Assembly (NCBI GenBank): GCA_005788585.1
Contig: SYBY01000435.1
Location: 1 to 16,003, forward strand
Origin: Actinomycetota bacterium
Lineage (GTDB): Bacteria; Actinomycetota; Thermoleophilia; Solirubrobacterales; Solirubrobacteraceae
Length of the DNA stretch: 16,003 bases
Direction of reading: 5' to 3'
Part shown: one piece after another, positions 1 through 6,825 of the stretch
How the letters are laid out: each line of letters opens with the position of its first letter
Position numbering within the stretch: position 1 is the stretch's first letter
Made by a program: the position numbers and the translations under genes
Notes under the pieces: generated by a model
Database searches by the model: none
Told to the model about the DNA's origin: nothing
Seen by the model: the letters and a program-made list of their open reading frames with translations, nothing else

Positions 1-23
1 CGCGCGGGTCGCTGCGCGAACGC

Positions 24-1244
24 GTGCGGCTGCACGGCGGGCGGGCGCGGCTGCGGCGCCGTGCCCGCCGGTGGTCCGTCGAGGCCGTGCTGCCGGGAGC
101 CGACGCGCTGAGGCCCGGGTGGCGGGACCTGCTCCTCGGGGATGTCGTGGTCCTCGGCGCGGCGACCCTCGTCGTGCTCGACGACGCGCGCGGCGCGGGC
201 GGTGCCGACCCGGTGACGACCCTCCTGCTCGAGGCCGCCGTCTTCATCGTGCCCCTGATGCTGCGCCGGCGCGCGCCTCTGGCGGCGGTGCTGGCGATCG
301 CCGGAGGGATCGTCGCCCTCGAGGCGGCGAACGTCCTGCCCGACTACTCCCGTTCGCCGATCATCGCGGCGCTCCTCGGGTCCGGGGCGGCCGCGATGCA
401 CATCGCCGACGCGCGGATCGCCCTGGCGGCTGCAGCGGCTGCGACCGTGTCCGCGGTCGCGGTGAACCTGCACCAGCTCCCACCCGGCGTGCCGCTCACC
501 GACACGCCGATCATCCTGTTCATGTTCGTGATGGCGTGGGGGTTCGGCCGCCGGGTGCGGCACAACCTGGAGCGCGTGGAGGATGCCCGGGCGGGTGAGA
601 AGCGGCTGGCCAGCGAACAGTGGCGCCGGTTGCATCAGACGGTGGCCGAGGAACGGCGGTCCGTGGCGCGGGACCTCCACGACGTCGTCGCGCACGGCGT
701 CTCGCTCGTCGGCGTGCTCGCCGGGGCGTCGGGCGCGCAGGCGCGCAGCGACCCTGAGCAGGCGCGTGGATCGCTGCGGGCCGCGCGGCAGGCGGTCGTC
801 CAGGCCCGAGCGGAGCTCGACCGCCTGACCTCCGCCCTCGGCGATGACCCGTCCGCGTCGCCGTCCGTGTCGCTCGCCGACATCCAGGGCCTGGTCGACG
901 CCGCGCACGCCGGCGGGCAGATCGTCTTCATCCGGCTGGACGTCATCGATCTGCGGCGAGTTCCCGCGCGCGTCGCGACATCGGCGTACCGCATCGTCCA
1001 GGAGGCGCTGACGAACGCTCGCAAGCACGCGCCAGGGGCGGAGACCACCGTGCACATCACCGACCGCGGCGACGCCCTGCTGGTCGAGGTCCGCAACGAC
1101 CCCGCTCCGGGGACCGACGCCGACGGCACCCGGAGGGGGATCGCGGGGATGCGGGAACGGGCGCGGCTGCTCGGCGGGGACCTGGCGGCGGCGCCGGAGC
1201 CGGGCGGCGGATTCGCGGTCCGCGCCCGGCTGCCGGTGGGTTGA
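24..1244 (+). CDS. Sensor histidine kinase, NarL/DesK (HisKA_3) type, possibly 5'-incomplete
   Basis: Membrane sensor kinase of a two-component system: it autophosphorylates on His and passes the phosphate to a response regulator. About four hydrophobic segments lie within residues 35-180 (for example around 75-100 and 160-172). An HisKA_3 dimerisation/phosphoacceptor motif RDLHDVVAH follows, with phospho-His H219. The ATPase domain has an N-box QEALTNARKHA (N331) and a glycine-rich GIAGMRERARLLGG segment near the C terminus. The length (406 aa) is normal for the family. The GTG at 24 has no visible Shine-Dalgarno, and the frame is open to the left edge, so the true start could lie outside the window or at an internal GTG (residue 19 or 22). 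The cognate response regulator is not in this window; such regulators usually sit next to the kinase, so it may lie to the left. The gene ends 3 bases before a convergent gene. Confidence 0.88.
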   Translation: MRLHGGRARLRRRARRWSVEAVLPGADALRPGWRDLLLGDVVVLGAATLVVLDDARGAGGADPVTTLLLEAAVFIVPLMLRRRAPLAAVLAIAGGIVALEAANVLPDYSRSPIIAALLGSGAAAMHIADARIALAAAAAATVSAVAVNLHQLPPGVPLTDTPIILFMFVMAWGFGRRVRHNLERVEDARAGEKRLASEQWRRLHQTVAEERRSVARDLHDVVAHGVSLVGVLAGASGAQARSDPEQARGSLRAARQAVVQARAELDRLTSALGDDPSASPSVSLADIQGLVDAAHAGGQIVFIRLDVIDLRRVPARVATSAYRIVQEALTNARKHAPGAETTVHITDRGDALLVEVRNDPAPGTDADGTRRGIAGMRERARLLGGDLAAAPEPGGGFAVRARLPVG

Positions 1245-1247
1245 GCG

Positions 1248-1910
1248 CTACGCCCGCACGGCGGCGGTGCCGGCCGAGCCGGCCGGATGGGCCGGCCATA
1301 GGCGCGTCGCGGCGATCGCGTACGCGGCGAAGAGCAGCAGCGCGCCGCTGACCAGCACGACGGGCGTCAGCGTGGCGAAGCCCACGACCCAGCTGAGCGC
1401 GACCAGCGCGGGGACCGCGACCGGGACGAGGTCCGCGCGCCACAGCGCCACAGCCAGCAGCGTCGTGCCGAGCACGAGCCCGAGAACGCCCGCGAGGCCC
1501 AGGACGCCGGGCAGCACCAGGTCGCCGGCCGCGTCGGAGACCTGGACGCCGGTCGCCTCCGGGACCTCCTGGGCAAGGGCGAGGTCGTACGCGTCGGTGA
1601 TCAGCAGCCCGGGCAGCAGGGTCGCGCCGAAGACGGTGAAGAACGCGCCGATGCGCAGCCACCAGTCCCTGCGTCCGGCCAGCACGCCGATGCACGCGAA
1701 GCAGCCGGCGGCCAGCAGCGCGTACGCGAACGCGAGGGTGATCGCCGCGGCCTGTGCCCGTCCCGGCTGTGCGGCGAGCGCGTCGTGATACGCCGCCGTG
1801 GAGTCCTCGCTCTCCCAGGGGGTGAGCGCCATACCGGCGACGAACAGCGCCGCGCCGGCGAGTGAGAGTGCCGCTGCGGGACGCCGCAGCGGGAAGGTGC
1901 GTGGAGTCAT
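1248..1910 (-). CDS. Polytopic membrane protein of unknown function
   Basis: A 220-residue protein starting MTPRTFPLRRPAAALS, with about six hydrophobic segments: near residues 10-27, 48-72, 80-108, 125-155, 158-178 and 180-200. I recognise no catalytic motif. The general look is of small actinobacterial integral membrane proteins of the DUF998/DUF4386 sort, but I cannot assign a family. An upstream extension of the frame to 2009 is low in hydrophobicity and Gly/Arg/Pro-rich. The ATG at 1910 directly before a basic, then hydrophobic, N terminus is the better start; a weak GGCGG precedes it. It converges on the histidine kinase and is divergent from the DUF4234-like gene across a 131-base gap. 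Confidence 0.7.
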   Translation of the reverse strand: MTPRTFPLRRPAAALSLAGAALFVAGMALTPWESEDSTAAYHDALAAQPGRAQAAAITLAFAYALLAAGCFACIGVLAGRRDWWLRIGAFFTVFGATLLPGLLITDAYDLALAQEVPEATGVQVSDAAGDLVLPGVLGLAGVLGLVLGTTLLAVALWRADLVPVAVPALVALSWVVGFATLTPVVLVSGALLLFAAYAIAATRLWPAHPAGSAGTAAVRA

Positions 1911-2041
1911 CCGCCGAACGTAGTCCCGCGCAACCCGTTTCCCATCGTCCGGACGGTGCGGCCGGCCACCCCCGCCGGTGCCGCTCAGAGGTGGCCAGCG
2001 GTCGCGCACTTCGCAGCTTCACCTATGGAGGAAGGTCTGTC
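1911..2041. other. Divergent intergenic region with a 10-bp palindrome
   Basis: This 131-base spacer separates a leftward and a rightward gene and so should hold promoters for both. I see no clean -10/-35 pair. It contains a perfect 10-bp palindrome CGTCCGGACG (1946-1955) and a 7-bp inverted repeat GGCCACC/GGTGGCC (1964-1970 and 1990-1996). Either could be an operator or a chance product of high GC. Confidence 0.3.
2027..2035 (+). promoter_or_regulatory. Strong Shine-Dalgarno deciding the start at 2042
   Basis: GGAGGAAGG lies 6 bases before the ATG at 2042. The reading frame is open much further upstream (to 1862), but this site and the change to hydrophobic protein sequence fix the start at 2042. 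Confidence 0.85.
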
Positions 2042-2554
2042 ATGAACGCCACTCCCGCACCGGATGCCGCTTTCGGTGGCTCCCCGGTGGGCGGCCCCAA
2101 GGTCATTCGCAGCATCGGGGCCTGCTTCGGCTGGCTCCTGCTGAGCTTCGGCCTCTGGGGCTTCGCCTGGATGTACAACACGCTGACCGAGATCGGCCGG
2201 GCGACCGGCAAGGACACGCAGGCCGGTCTGCGGACGGTGCTCTACATCATCCCGATCGTGAACATCTTCGTCCTCTACATGACGTGGAAGGACATCTCGG
2301 AGTTCGCGGAGGCCTCGGGCGAGGAAGGGTTCAGCCCGATCCTCTACATCATCCTGTCGTTCATCCCGATCGTGAACATCTTCATCTTCATCAGCGTGCA
2401 GAACAAGCTGAATGCGACGTGGATGCGGGCGAGCAACGGCACCGCGCAGAAGGCCGACCTGGAGACGCTCGACAAGGTGCTGATCGGCATCGGCGCGATC
2501 TTCTGGGTCTTCTACATCGGCATCATCGTCCTGGCGGGCGCGCTGAGCAGCTGA
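2042..2554 (+). CDS. DUF4234-like small membrane protein
   Basis: A 170-residue protein with a short Gly/Pro/Ala-rich N terminus, then about four hydrophobic segments: near 25-45 (FGWLLLSFGLWGFAWMY), 66-82, 100-122 and 142-165. The order, a hydrophobic segment with a GLWGFAWMYN-type turn followed by a conserved polar stretch (TEIGRATGKD), resembles DUF4234 proteins, whose function is unknown. Two successive membrane segments share the peptide IPIVNIF, encoded by a 23-base exact repeat. The start is fixed by a strong ribosome binding site at 2027-2035. The stop overlaps the next start by one base (TGATG), so the RidA-fold gene downstream is likely co-translated. Confidence 0.75.
   Translation: MNATPAPDAAFGGSPVGGPKVIRSIGACFGWLLLSFGLWGFAWMYNTLTEIGRATGKDTQAGLRTVLYIIPIVNIFVLYMTWKDISEFAEASGEEGFSPILYIILSFIPIVNIFIFISVQNKLNATWMRASNGTAQKADLETLDKVLIGIGAIFWVFYIGIIVLAGALSS
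2247..2269 (+). repeat. First copy of an in-frame 23-base direct repeat
   Basis: The stretch from TCATCCCGATCG to AACATCTTC recurs exactly at 2361-2383 in the same frame. It encodes the IPIVNIF peptide at the start of two successive membrane segments of the DUF4234-like protein. This suggests internal duplication of a helix hairpin or strong constraint on this motif. Confidence 0.85.
2361..2383 (+). repeat. Second copy of the in-frame 23-base direct repeat
   Basis: Identical to 2247-2269, offset by 114 bases (38 codons), and encoding the same IPIVNIF peptide. Confidence 0.85.
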
Positions 2555-2946
2555 TGGCGATCGTGCGGCACCGCTCCGGGTCGCCCTGGGAGGTGCCGTA
2601 CGGCTACTGCCGCGCGGTGCGCTGCGGCCCCTTCGTGGAGGTCGCGGGCACCGTGGCGGTCGACGCGGACGGCGCCGTCGTGGCGCCGGGCGACCCGGGG
2701 GAGCAGACCCGGGTCGCGCTCGCGCGGATCGCCACGGCGCTGCAGACGGCGGGCGCGCGGCTCGACCAGGTCGTGCGCACGCGCCTCTACGTCGTGGACA
2801 TCGCGGCGCATGCGGACGCCGTGGGCCGCGCGCACGGCGAGGTGTTCGCCGACGCCCCGCCTGTCACCGCGATGGTGCAGGTCGCCGCGCTCATCGACCC
2901 CGCCTTCCTCGTCGAGATCGAAGCCAGCGCCTACGTCACGGGATGA
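2554..2946 (+). CDS. RidA/YjgF-fold protein lacking the canonical arginine
   Basis: A 130-residue protein, full length for the Rid (YjgF/YER057c/UK114) superfamily, whose trimers bind small metabolites at subunit interfaces; RidA itself hydrolyses reactive enamines/imines. Visible family features are GPFVEVAGTVAVDADG (about 25-40), TRVALARIATALQTAGARLDQVVRTRLYVVDI (about 50-85) and the C-terminal VEIEASAYV. In archetypal RidA an arginine (Arg105 in E. coli, in VARLP) binds the substrate carboxylate; the aligned motif here is VAALID, so that residue is Ala. It is therefore more like the Rid subfamilies without demonstrated deaminase activity. The ATG overlaps the preceding stop by one base. 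Its 3' end overlaps the convergent second RidA-fold gene by 11 bases. Confidence 0.9.
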   Translation: MAIVRHRSGSPWEVPYGYCRAVRCGPFVEVAGTVAVDADGAVVAPGDPGEQTRVALARIATALQTAGARLDQVVRTRLYVVDIAAHADAVGRAHGEVFADAPPVTAMVQVAALIDPAFLVEIEASAYVTG

Positions 2947-3334
2947 CGACGAGGTCGACCTCGACGAGCGCGCCGACCGCCAGCGCGGTCACCCCGATGC
3001 ACGTGCGGCTGGGCAGTCGCTCGGGAAACCAGGCCGCGTACGCCGCGTTGAAGGCCGCGTAGTCGCGGGTGAACTCCGTCAGGTAGGCGCGGGCCTGGAC
3101 GGTCCGGTCCAAGGACGAGCCGCAGAGGGTCACGACGCGCTCGAGGTTGCGCATCACCTGGTCGGTCTGCGCGGTGATCCCGCCGGGAACGACCTCGTTG
3201 GTGGCGGCATCGATCGGCATCTGCCCGGTCACGTACAGGCGGCCGTCACACAAGGTGGCCTGCGAGAACGGGGCGACCGAGGCCGGCACGCCGTCGTCGG
3301 GCCCGAAGAGGTAGCTGACGATCTCGCCGCTCAT
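2936..3334 (-). CDS. Second RidA/YjgF-fold protein, last gene of the minus-strand operon
   Basis: A 132-residue Rid-superfamily protein starting MSGEIVSYLFGPDDG. Family signatures: APFSQATLCDGRLYVTGQMPID (about 21-42), TDQVMRNLERVVTLCGSSLDRTVQARAYLTEF (about 57-88), FNAAYAAWFPERLPSRTCIGV (about 95-115) and VEVDLVVIP at the end. The position matching E. coli RidA Arg105 is Ala here too (VTAL for VARL). An upstream Arg in PSRT is kept, as in many Rid proteins. Its ATG overlaps the TGA of the acetamidase-type gene (ATGA, 4 bases), so translation is probably coupled, and a role on an intermediate related to the amidase substrate is plausible. It has only moderate similarity to the convergent Rid protein, so a recent tandem copy is unlikely. 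Confidence 0.92.
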   Translation of the reverse strand: MSGEIVSYLFGPDDGVPASVAPFSQATLCDGRLYVTGQMPIDAATNEVVPGGITAQTDQVMRNLERVVTLCGSSLDRTVQARAYLTEFTRDYAAFNAAYAAWFPERLPSRTCIGVTALAVGALVEVDLVVIP

Positions 3335-4365
3335 GACCGCGGGGGGAAGATCCGCTTCTCGATGCACGCGTGGACGCCCTGCCGGCCGTCGACGACCTGC
3401 GTGACGGTGAAGTCGGCGGCGATCGACATGAGCGAGTACGCGTCGTCGCGCGACAGGCCCCAGCCGCGCTGGAGCAGGTTCAGCATGCGGCGCGAGGCCT
3501 GACCCATCGCCTCGTCGAGGTCGTCGCCGAACCCGTGGACGAGCTGATGCGTGGCCGTGTCGAGCGTCGGGACGTCGAAGACGCTGTCGCGGACGATGCT
3601 GATGCGCAGCAGCCCATTCAGCGAGGACTCCAGTGCCGTGCCCGACACCTCCCCGTCGCCCTGGGAGACGTGCGGGTCGCCGACGGACAGCAGCGCCCCG
3701 GGCACCTGCACCGGGTAGTGCATGGCGCCGCCCGCGCCGATCCGCCAGTTGTCGATGTTCCCCCCGTGCTCGCCCGGCGGGATCGAGGAGTGGCGCCCGG
3801 GCGCGGCGGGGGCGACGCCCATCGTGCCGAAGTGCGGGCGCATCGGGACGACGACGCCGGGCAGCGCCGGCTGCCGCGCCGCGGGGTCGGGCGGGGTGAT
3901 GATGCCCGGACCGTCGCTGTCGTAGAGCCGCGTCGTGGTCCAGTCGAAGGCGAAGTGCGCGCGGGCCGTGCCGCTCGGCTCGTCCAGCGCGTAGACCGTC
4001 ACGCGCTCCTTGCCGAAGTCCTCGTAGAGGTGGCCCCAGTTCCCCGCGAGGTTCGTGCCCCACGGCAGGCGCGGGCGCGCCTGCAGGATCTCGACGCGCA
4101 GGACGTCGCCCGGGCGCGCGCCGGCGACCGCGATCGGGCCGGTGAGCAGGTGCGGGCCCGGGCCGCGGTCCTGGACGCGGTCGAAGATCGCCCGGATGCC
4201 GTCGTCCATGAGCAGGTCGGGTGCGTCGCCGGCCTGATGCGTAACGGCTTCGATCTCGACGAGATCGCCGGAGTCGATCGTCAGCACGGGGGCGATGGTG
4301 TTGTCGAAGTGCCCCCAGTGCACGGTCTCCGGGGTGGCGGGGAGGTGGTGCAGGCGACGGGTCAC
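3331..4365 (-). CDS. Acetamidase/formamidase family (FmdA/AmdA) amidohydrolase
   Basis: A 344-residue protein of the FmdA_AmdA family, cytosolic enzymes that hydrolyse short aliphatic amides (formamide, acetamide) to ammonia and the carboxylate. Visible family blocks: HWGHFDNTIAPVLTIDSGD near the N terminus; HFGTMGVAP around residues 178-186; SIPPGEHGGNIDNW around 193-206; GALLSVGDPHVSQGDGEVSGTALE around 221-244; and a C-terminal region with SLMSIAADFTVTQVVDG. The His/Asp/Glu-rich blocks are those that build the active site in this family. The start is a GTG that overlaps the upstream methyltransferase-like stop (GTGA). The substrate cannot be read from sequence. Placement between a methyltransferase-like gene and a Rid gene suggests catabolism or clearance of a specific amide rather than general nitrogen scavenging. 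Confidence 0.9.
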   Translation of the reverse strand: MTRRLHHLPATPETVHWGHFDNTIAPVLTIDSGDLVEIEAVTHQAGDAPDLLMDDGIRAIFDRVQDRGPGPHLLTGPIAVAGARPGDVLRVEILQARPRLPWGTNLAGNWGHLYEDFGKERVTVYALDEPSGTARAHFAFDWTTTRLYDSDGPGIITPPDPAARQPALPGVVVPMRPHFGTMGVAPAAPGRHSSIPPGEHGGNIDNWRIGAGGAMHYPVQVPGALLSVGDPHVSQGDGEVSGTALESSLNGLLRISIVRDSVFDVPTLDTATHQLVHGFGDDLDEAMGQASRRMLNLLQRGWGLSRDDAYSLMSIAADFTVTQVVDGRQGVHACIEKRIFPPRS

Positions 4366-5228
4366 GGCAGTCGCACCGCCGGTCCCCCGGGCGGGAGCTC
4401 GTCGTGCGGCCGCAGGCGGACGAACGCCTCGCGGTCCACGGTGAGGGGGCCGGTGATGCCGGCCCAGCGCAGACGGTCGCGAATCCGCATGGCGCCGCGG
4501 TCGTAGATCGACCCGTCCCGCCACGCCATCGAGTAGTCGCTCTGCTGGGGCGGGGCCCAGCCGGGGAAGGGTCCGGTGCGTCGTGCGCGGACGAACACGT
4601 ACTGCGAGCCACGCCCGCGGTAGGTGCCGCGCCGGCGCAGCTCGTCGGGGTCGACGACCCGCCACCAGCGCGTCCGGCCCGGGATCACGAGTTCCTCCCC
4701 GAGCCAGACCGCCTCGATCTCGAAACCGTGCGCCGGTGACAACGCGCGGAACAGGAGCTCGGGGCTGAACTGGTAGAAGCCGTGCCCGAGGTCGCCGTTG
4801 GACGGGGTGAGCGCGAGGTAGTGGCCGCCGACCTTCACCATCTGGATCGCGCTGGCGAGCGCGGTGGGGAAGTCGAAGACGTGCTCCAGCGTGCCGCCGT
4901 CGATGACGACGTCGTACTGCTCGTGCCACGCCTCGGGCACCGGGACGTTGAGGTCGTGGACGAGGTCAGCGCCCTCGAAGTCGCTGGCGTCGAGCGCGTG
5001 GATGTCGGTCGCGCCGAGTGCGGTGAGGAGCTCGTCGGCGTAGCCGGAGGCGCGGAGGCGCTTCGCGGCCGCGAGGTCGGCGGTGCCGCCGAAGCGGCGG
5101 ACCGTGCGGGCGATCAGCGGCGCGCGGACCCAGAGGTTCTGACGACCGAGCTGGAGCGTGCGGCCGAAGTCGACTCCAGCGCTCCTGGAGGCGAGAAGGA
5201 ACTCCAGCTCCAGCATGCCGATGCCCAC
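4362..5228 (-). CDS. Class I SAM methyltransferase-like protein, first gene of the minus-strand operon
   Basis: A 288-residue protein. A methyltransferase-like core is visible: post-I-type segment IHALDASDFEGADLVHDLN (about 76-94), motif IV-like YDVVIDGGTLEHVFDF (105-120) and LASAIQMVKVGGHYLALTPSNGDLGHGFYQFSPELLFRAL, typical of Methyltransf_11-type proteins. The glycine-rich SAM motif I (E/DxGxGxG) is not evident before it, so catalytic competence is uncertain. A related variant group begins with a TLxLGRQ motif, as here (residues 24-30). The GTG at 5228 is preceded 9 bases away by AGGTAGGG; an in-frame ATG at 5216 is the alternative. It overlaps the acetamidase gene by 4 bases. Many relatives sit in polysaccharide loci, and the co-polymerase gene starts divergently 128 bases away. 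Confidence 0.72.
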   Translation of the reverse strand: MGIGMLELEFLLASRSAGVDFGRTLQLGRQNLWVRAPLIARTVRRFGGTADLAAAKRLRASGYADELLTALGATDIHALDASDFEGADLVHDLNVPVPEAWHEQYDVVIDGGTLEHVFDFPTALASAIQMVKVGGHYLALTPSNGDLGHGFYQFSPELLFRALSPAHGFEIEAVWLGEELVIPGRTRWWRVVDPDELRRRGTYRGRGSQYVFVRARRTGPFPGWAPPQQSDYSMAWRDGSIYDRGAMRIRDRLRWAGITGPLTVDREAFVRLRPHDELPPGGPAVRLP

Positions 5229-5356
5229 GGGCCGGGACCCTACCTGTCATGAGGCGACGCTGACTGATCGGTACACTCCGCCGCCTGAGGGCCGGGGGGC
5301 GTCCCAGGCGGCGCTGGTGAACTCAGATATCGGATGCGGAACTCACTGAGCGCTGG
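5229..5356. promoter_or_regulatory. Divergent promoter region between the methyltransferase operon and the glycan locus
   Basis: This 128-base spacer must drive at least one of the two divergent units. A -10-like TACACT lies at 5272-5277 on the plus strand, with no convincing -35 at the right distance. Downstream of it comes a strong hairpin (5279-5313). If the -10 is real, the hairpin would lie at or just downstream of the transcription start, in the leader of the co-polymerase mRNA. Confidence 0.35.
5279..5313 (+). repeat. Perfect 9-bp GC-rich inverted repeat (leader hairpin)
   Basis: CGCCGCCTG (5279-5287) and CAGGCGGCG (5305-5313) are exact reverse complements around a 17-base G-rich loop. 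No T tract follows, so it is not a classical terminator. It could be an mRNA leader hairpin, a protein-binding site, or chance in GC-rich DNA. Confidence 0.55.
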
Positions 5357-6817
5357 ATGGCCAACGGACAGGTAGACACAGGCAGCGACGCCGGCGCCTT
5401 CGGGGCGATTGTGCGTCGTCGCGCCTGGATCGTCGTGCTTGCCGTGCTGGCCGCGCTCGCGTCCGCGTTCGTCTTCACGAGCCTGCAGGACAAGCAGTAC
5501 AAGAGCACCGCGGTGCTGTTGTTCCGTCAGGTGCTCCTCGACGTGCAGCTCACCGGCGTCCCGCTCGTCGCGCCCGGGAACGACGCCACCGTGGAGTCGG
5601 CGACGAACGTCGGGCTCGTCTCGCAGGAGAACGTCCGGGTCGCCGCCGTCGCGCGGCTCGGGCCGGGCTTTACCCCCTCCAGCCTCGAGGACCAGCTCAC
5701 GATCGAGCCGCAGAAGAAGTCGGACCTCATCGGGATCGAGGCGACGGCGGACTCGCCGCAGGAGGCGGCACGCATCGCCAACGCCGTGGCTGCGTCGTAC
5801 CTCGCCATCGCCAACGAGCAGTCGGTCTCGCGGATCAACGCGGCTGCCGACCGCGTCCGCCAGACGATCTCCTCCCGGCGCATGTCTGACGCGCAGCGCC
5901 GCGAGCTGCGCAGGTCACTCGTCAAGCTCAACGTGCTCGCGCAGCTCGGCCCGCAGAACGTCCAGCTCTCGCAGGCCGCGGTCCCGCCGCGCAAGGCGTC
6001 ATCGCCCAAGCCGCTGCTGAACCTCCTGATCGGCGGGCTCGTGGGCCTGGTGATCGGCATCGCGCTGGCCTTCGGCGTCGAGCACTTCGACCGCCGCCTG
6101 CGCAGGCCGGAGGAGCTCGAACATGAATCGGGCCTGCCGCTGCTGGCGACCGTGCCCCGGAACCCCGGCCTGAAGTCCCCGCGCGGCGGCGCCTGGCAGG
6201 AGGACGCCGAGCCGTTCCGCCAGCTCGCCAGCGTGCTGCGCCACCGGGCCGACGAGCGCGAGATCCGTTCGGTCCTGCTCGTCGCGCCGAGTCAGGGAAG
6301 CGGCGCGACGACGGTTGCGCTGTACCTCGCCCTCGCCGCCGCCGAGGGCGCCGCCGCGCCCGTGCTCCTCGTCGAGGCCAACCTCCGACGTCCCGTCCTC
6401 GGCGATGTTCTCGGGTTGTCCGGAGATACCGGGCTGACGACGCTCGCCGACGATCCGCAGGGCGCGGTCCAGCCCATCGATCTGGACGGTCCCGCGCGCG
6501 ACGTGTCGGTCGTCCTCGCCGGGCCGCCCGCGGGAAGCCCGGCGTCGGTGGTGGAGTCCGAAGCGGTCACAGACATGCTACGGAGCAGCCGCGACGAGTA
6601 CGACTTCACGGTCGTCGACGGGCCACCTCCCCTGCTGGTCGCCGACGTCCTCCCGCTCATCCCCGAGGTCGATGCGGTGGTCATCGTCGCCCGGCTGGGG
6701 CAGGACACCGGGGCCGACGTGCGTCGCCTGCGCACCGAGCTCGAGCGCCAGGGGGCAGAGCCCATCGGCGTCGTCGCCAACGGCAGCCGGCAGCACAAGA
6801 ACCCCTACGCCGCGTAG
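5357..6817 (+). CDS. Polysaccharide co-polymerase: Wzz-type membrane domain fused to a degenerate BY-kinase domain
   Basis: A 486-residue inner-membrane protein that would set chain length or gate polymer export together with the Wzy-like product downstream. Layout: transmembrane helix 1 (about 22-43), extracytoplasmic Wzz-like domain (44-215), a PCP-type Pro segment SSPKPLLN, helix 2 (222-240), then a cytosolic BY-kinase/ParA-like domain. The kinase motifs are visible but degraded. Walker A reads PSQGSGATTV, with Ala317 where Lys is essential. Walker A' reads VLLVEANLRRP, with Glu340/Asn342 for the two Asp. The Walker B equivalent is VVDGPP (D421). The C terminus has only one Tyr (NPYAA) instead of a tyrosine cluster. 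ATP-dependent tyrosine autophosphorylation is therefore unlikely, and a structural role is more probable. The start codon lacks a clear ribosome binding site. Eight bases separate it from the next gene. Confidence 0.9.
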   Translation: MANGQVDTGSDAGAFGAIVRRRAWIVVLAVLAALASAFVFTSLQDKQYKSTAVLLFRQVLLDVQLTGVPLVAPGNDATVESATNVGLVSQENVRVAAVARLGPGFTPSSLEDQLTIEPQKKSDLIGIEATADSPQEAARIANAVAASYLAIANEQSVSRINAAADRVRQTISSRRMSDAQRRELRRSLVKLNVLAQLGPQNVQLSQAAVPPRKASSPKPLLNLLIGGLVGLVIGIALAFGVEHFDRRLRRPEELEHESGLPLLATVPRNPGLKSPRGGAWQEDAEPFRQLASVLRHRADEREIRSVLLVAPSQGSGATTVALYLALAAAEGAAAPVLLVEANLRRPVLGDVLGLSGDTGLTTLADDPQGAVQPIDLDGPARDVSVVLAGPPAGSPASVVESEAVTDMLRSSRDEYDFTVVDGPPPLLVADVLPLIPEVDAVVIVARLGQDTGADVRRLRTELERQGAEPIGVVANGSRQHKNPYAA

Positions 6818-6825
6818 GCCGGTCC

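Noticed and set aside
1946..1955. The 10-bp palindrome CGTCCGGACG as a firm regulator site
   Set aside because: Short GC palindromes are frequent in such DNA and there is only one copy in the window. It is mentioned only in the intergenic entry.
3370..4506. A 378-codon plus-strand open frame antisense to the acetamidase gene
   Set aside because: Composition is Arg/Asp/Val/Ala-rich with no family signal, and the minus-strand FmdA/AmdA protein explains the region.
5317..5349. A possible 10-codon leader peptide (GTG to TGA) just before the co-polymerase gene
   Set aside because: No ribosome binding site and no run of regulatory codons. Short frames like this are common by chance.
5347..5360. 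A frameshift or sequencing error before the co-polymerase start, considered because the start lacks a ribosome binding site
   Set aside because: The protein already starts with a normal short cytosolic segment before the first transmembrane helix, so nothing is missing.
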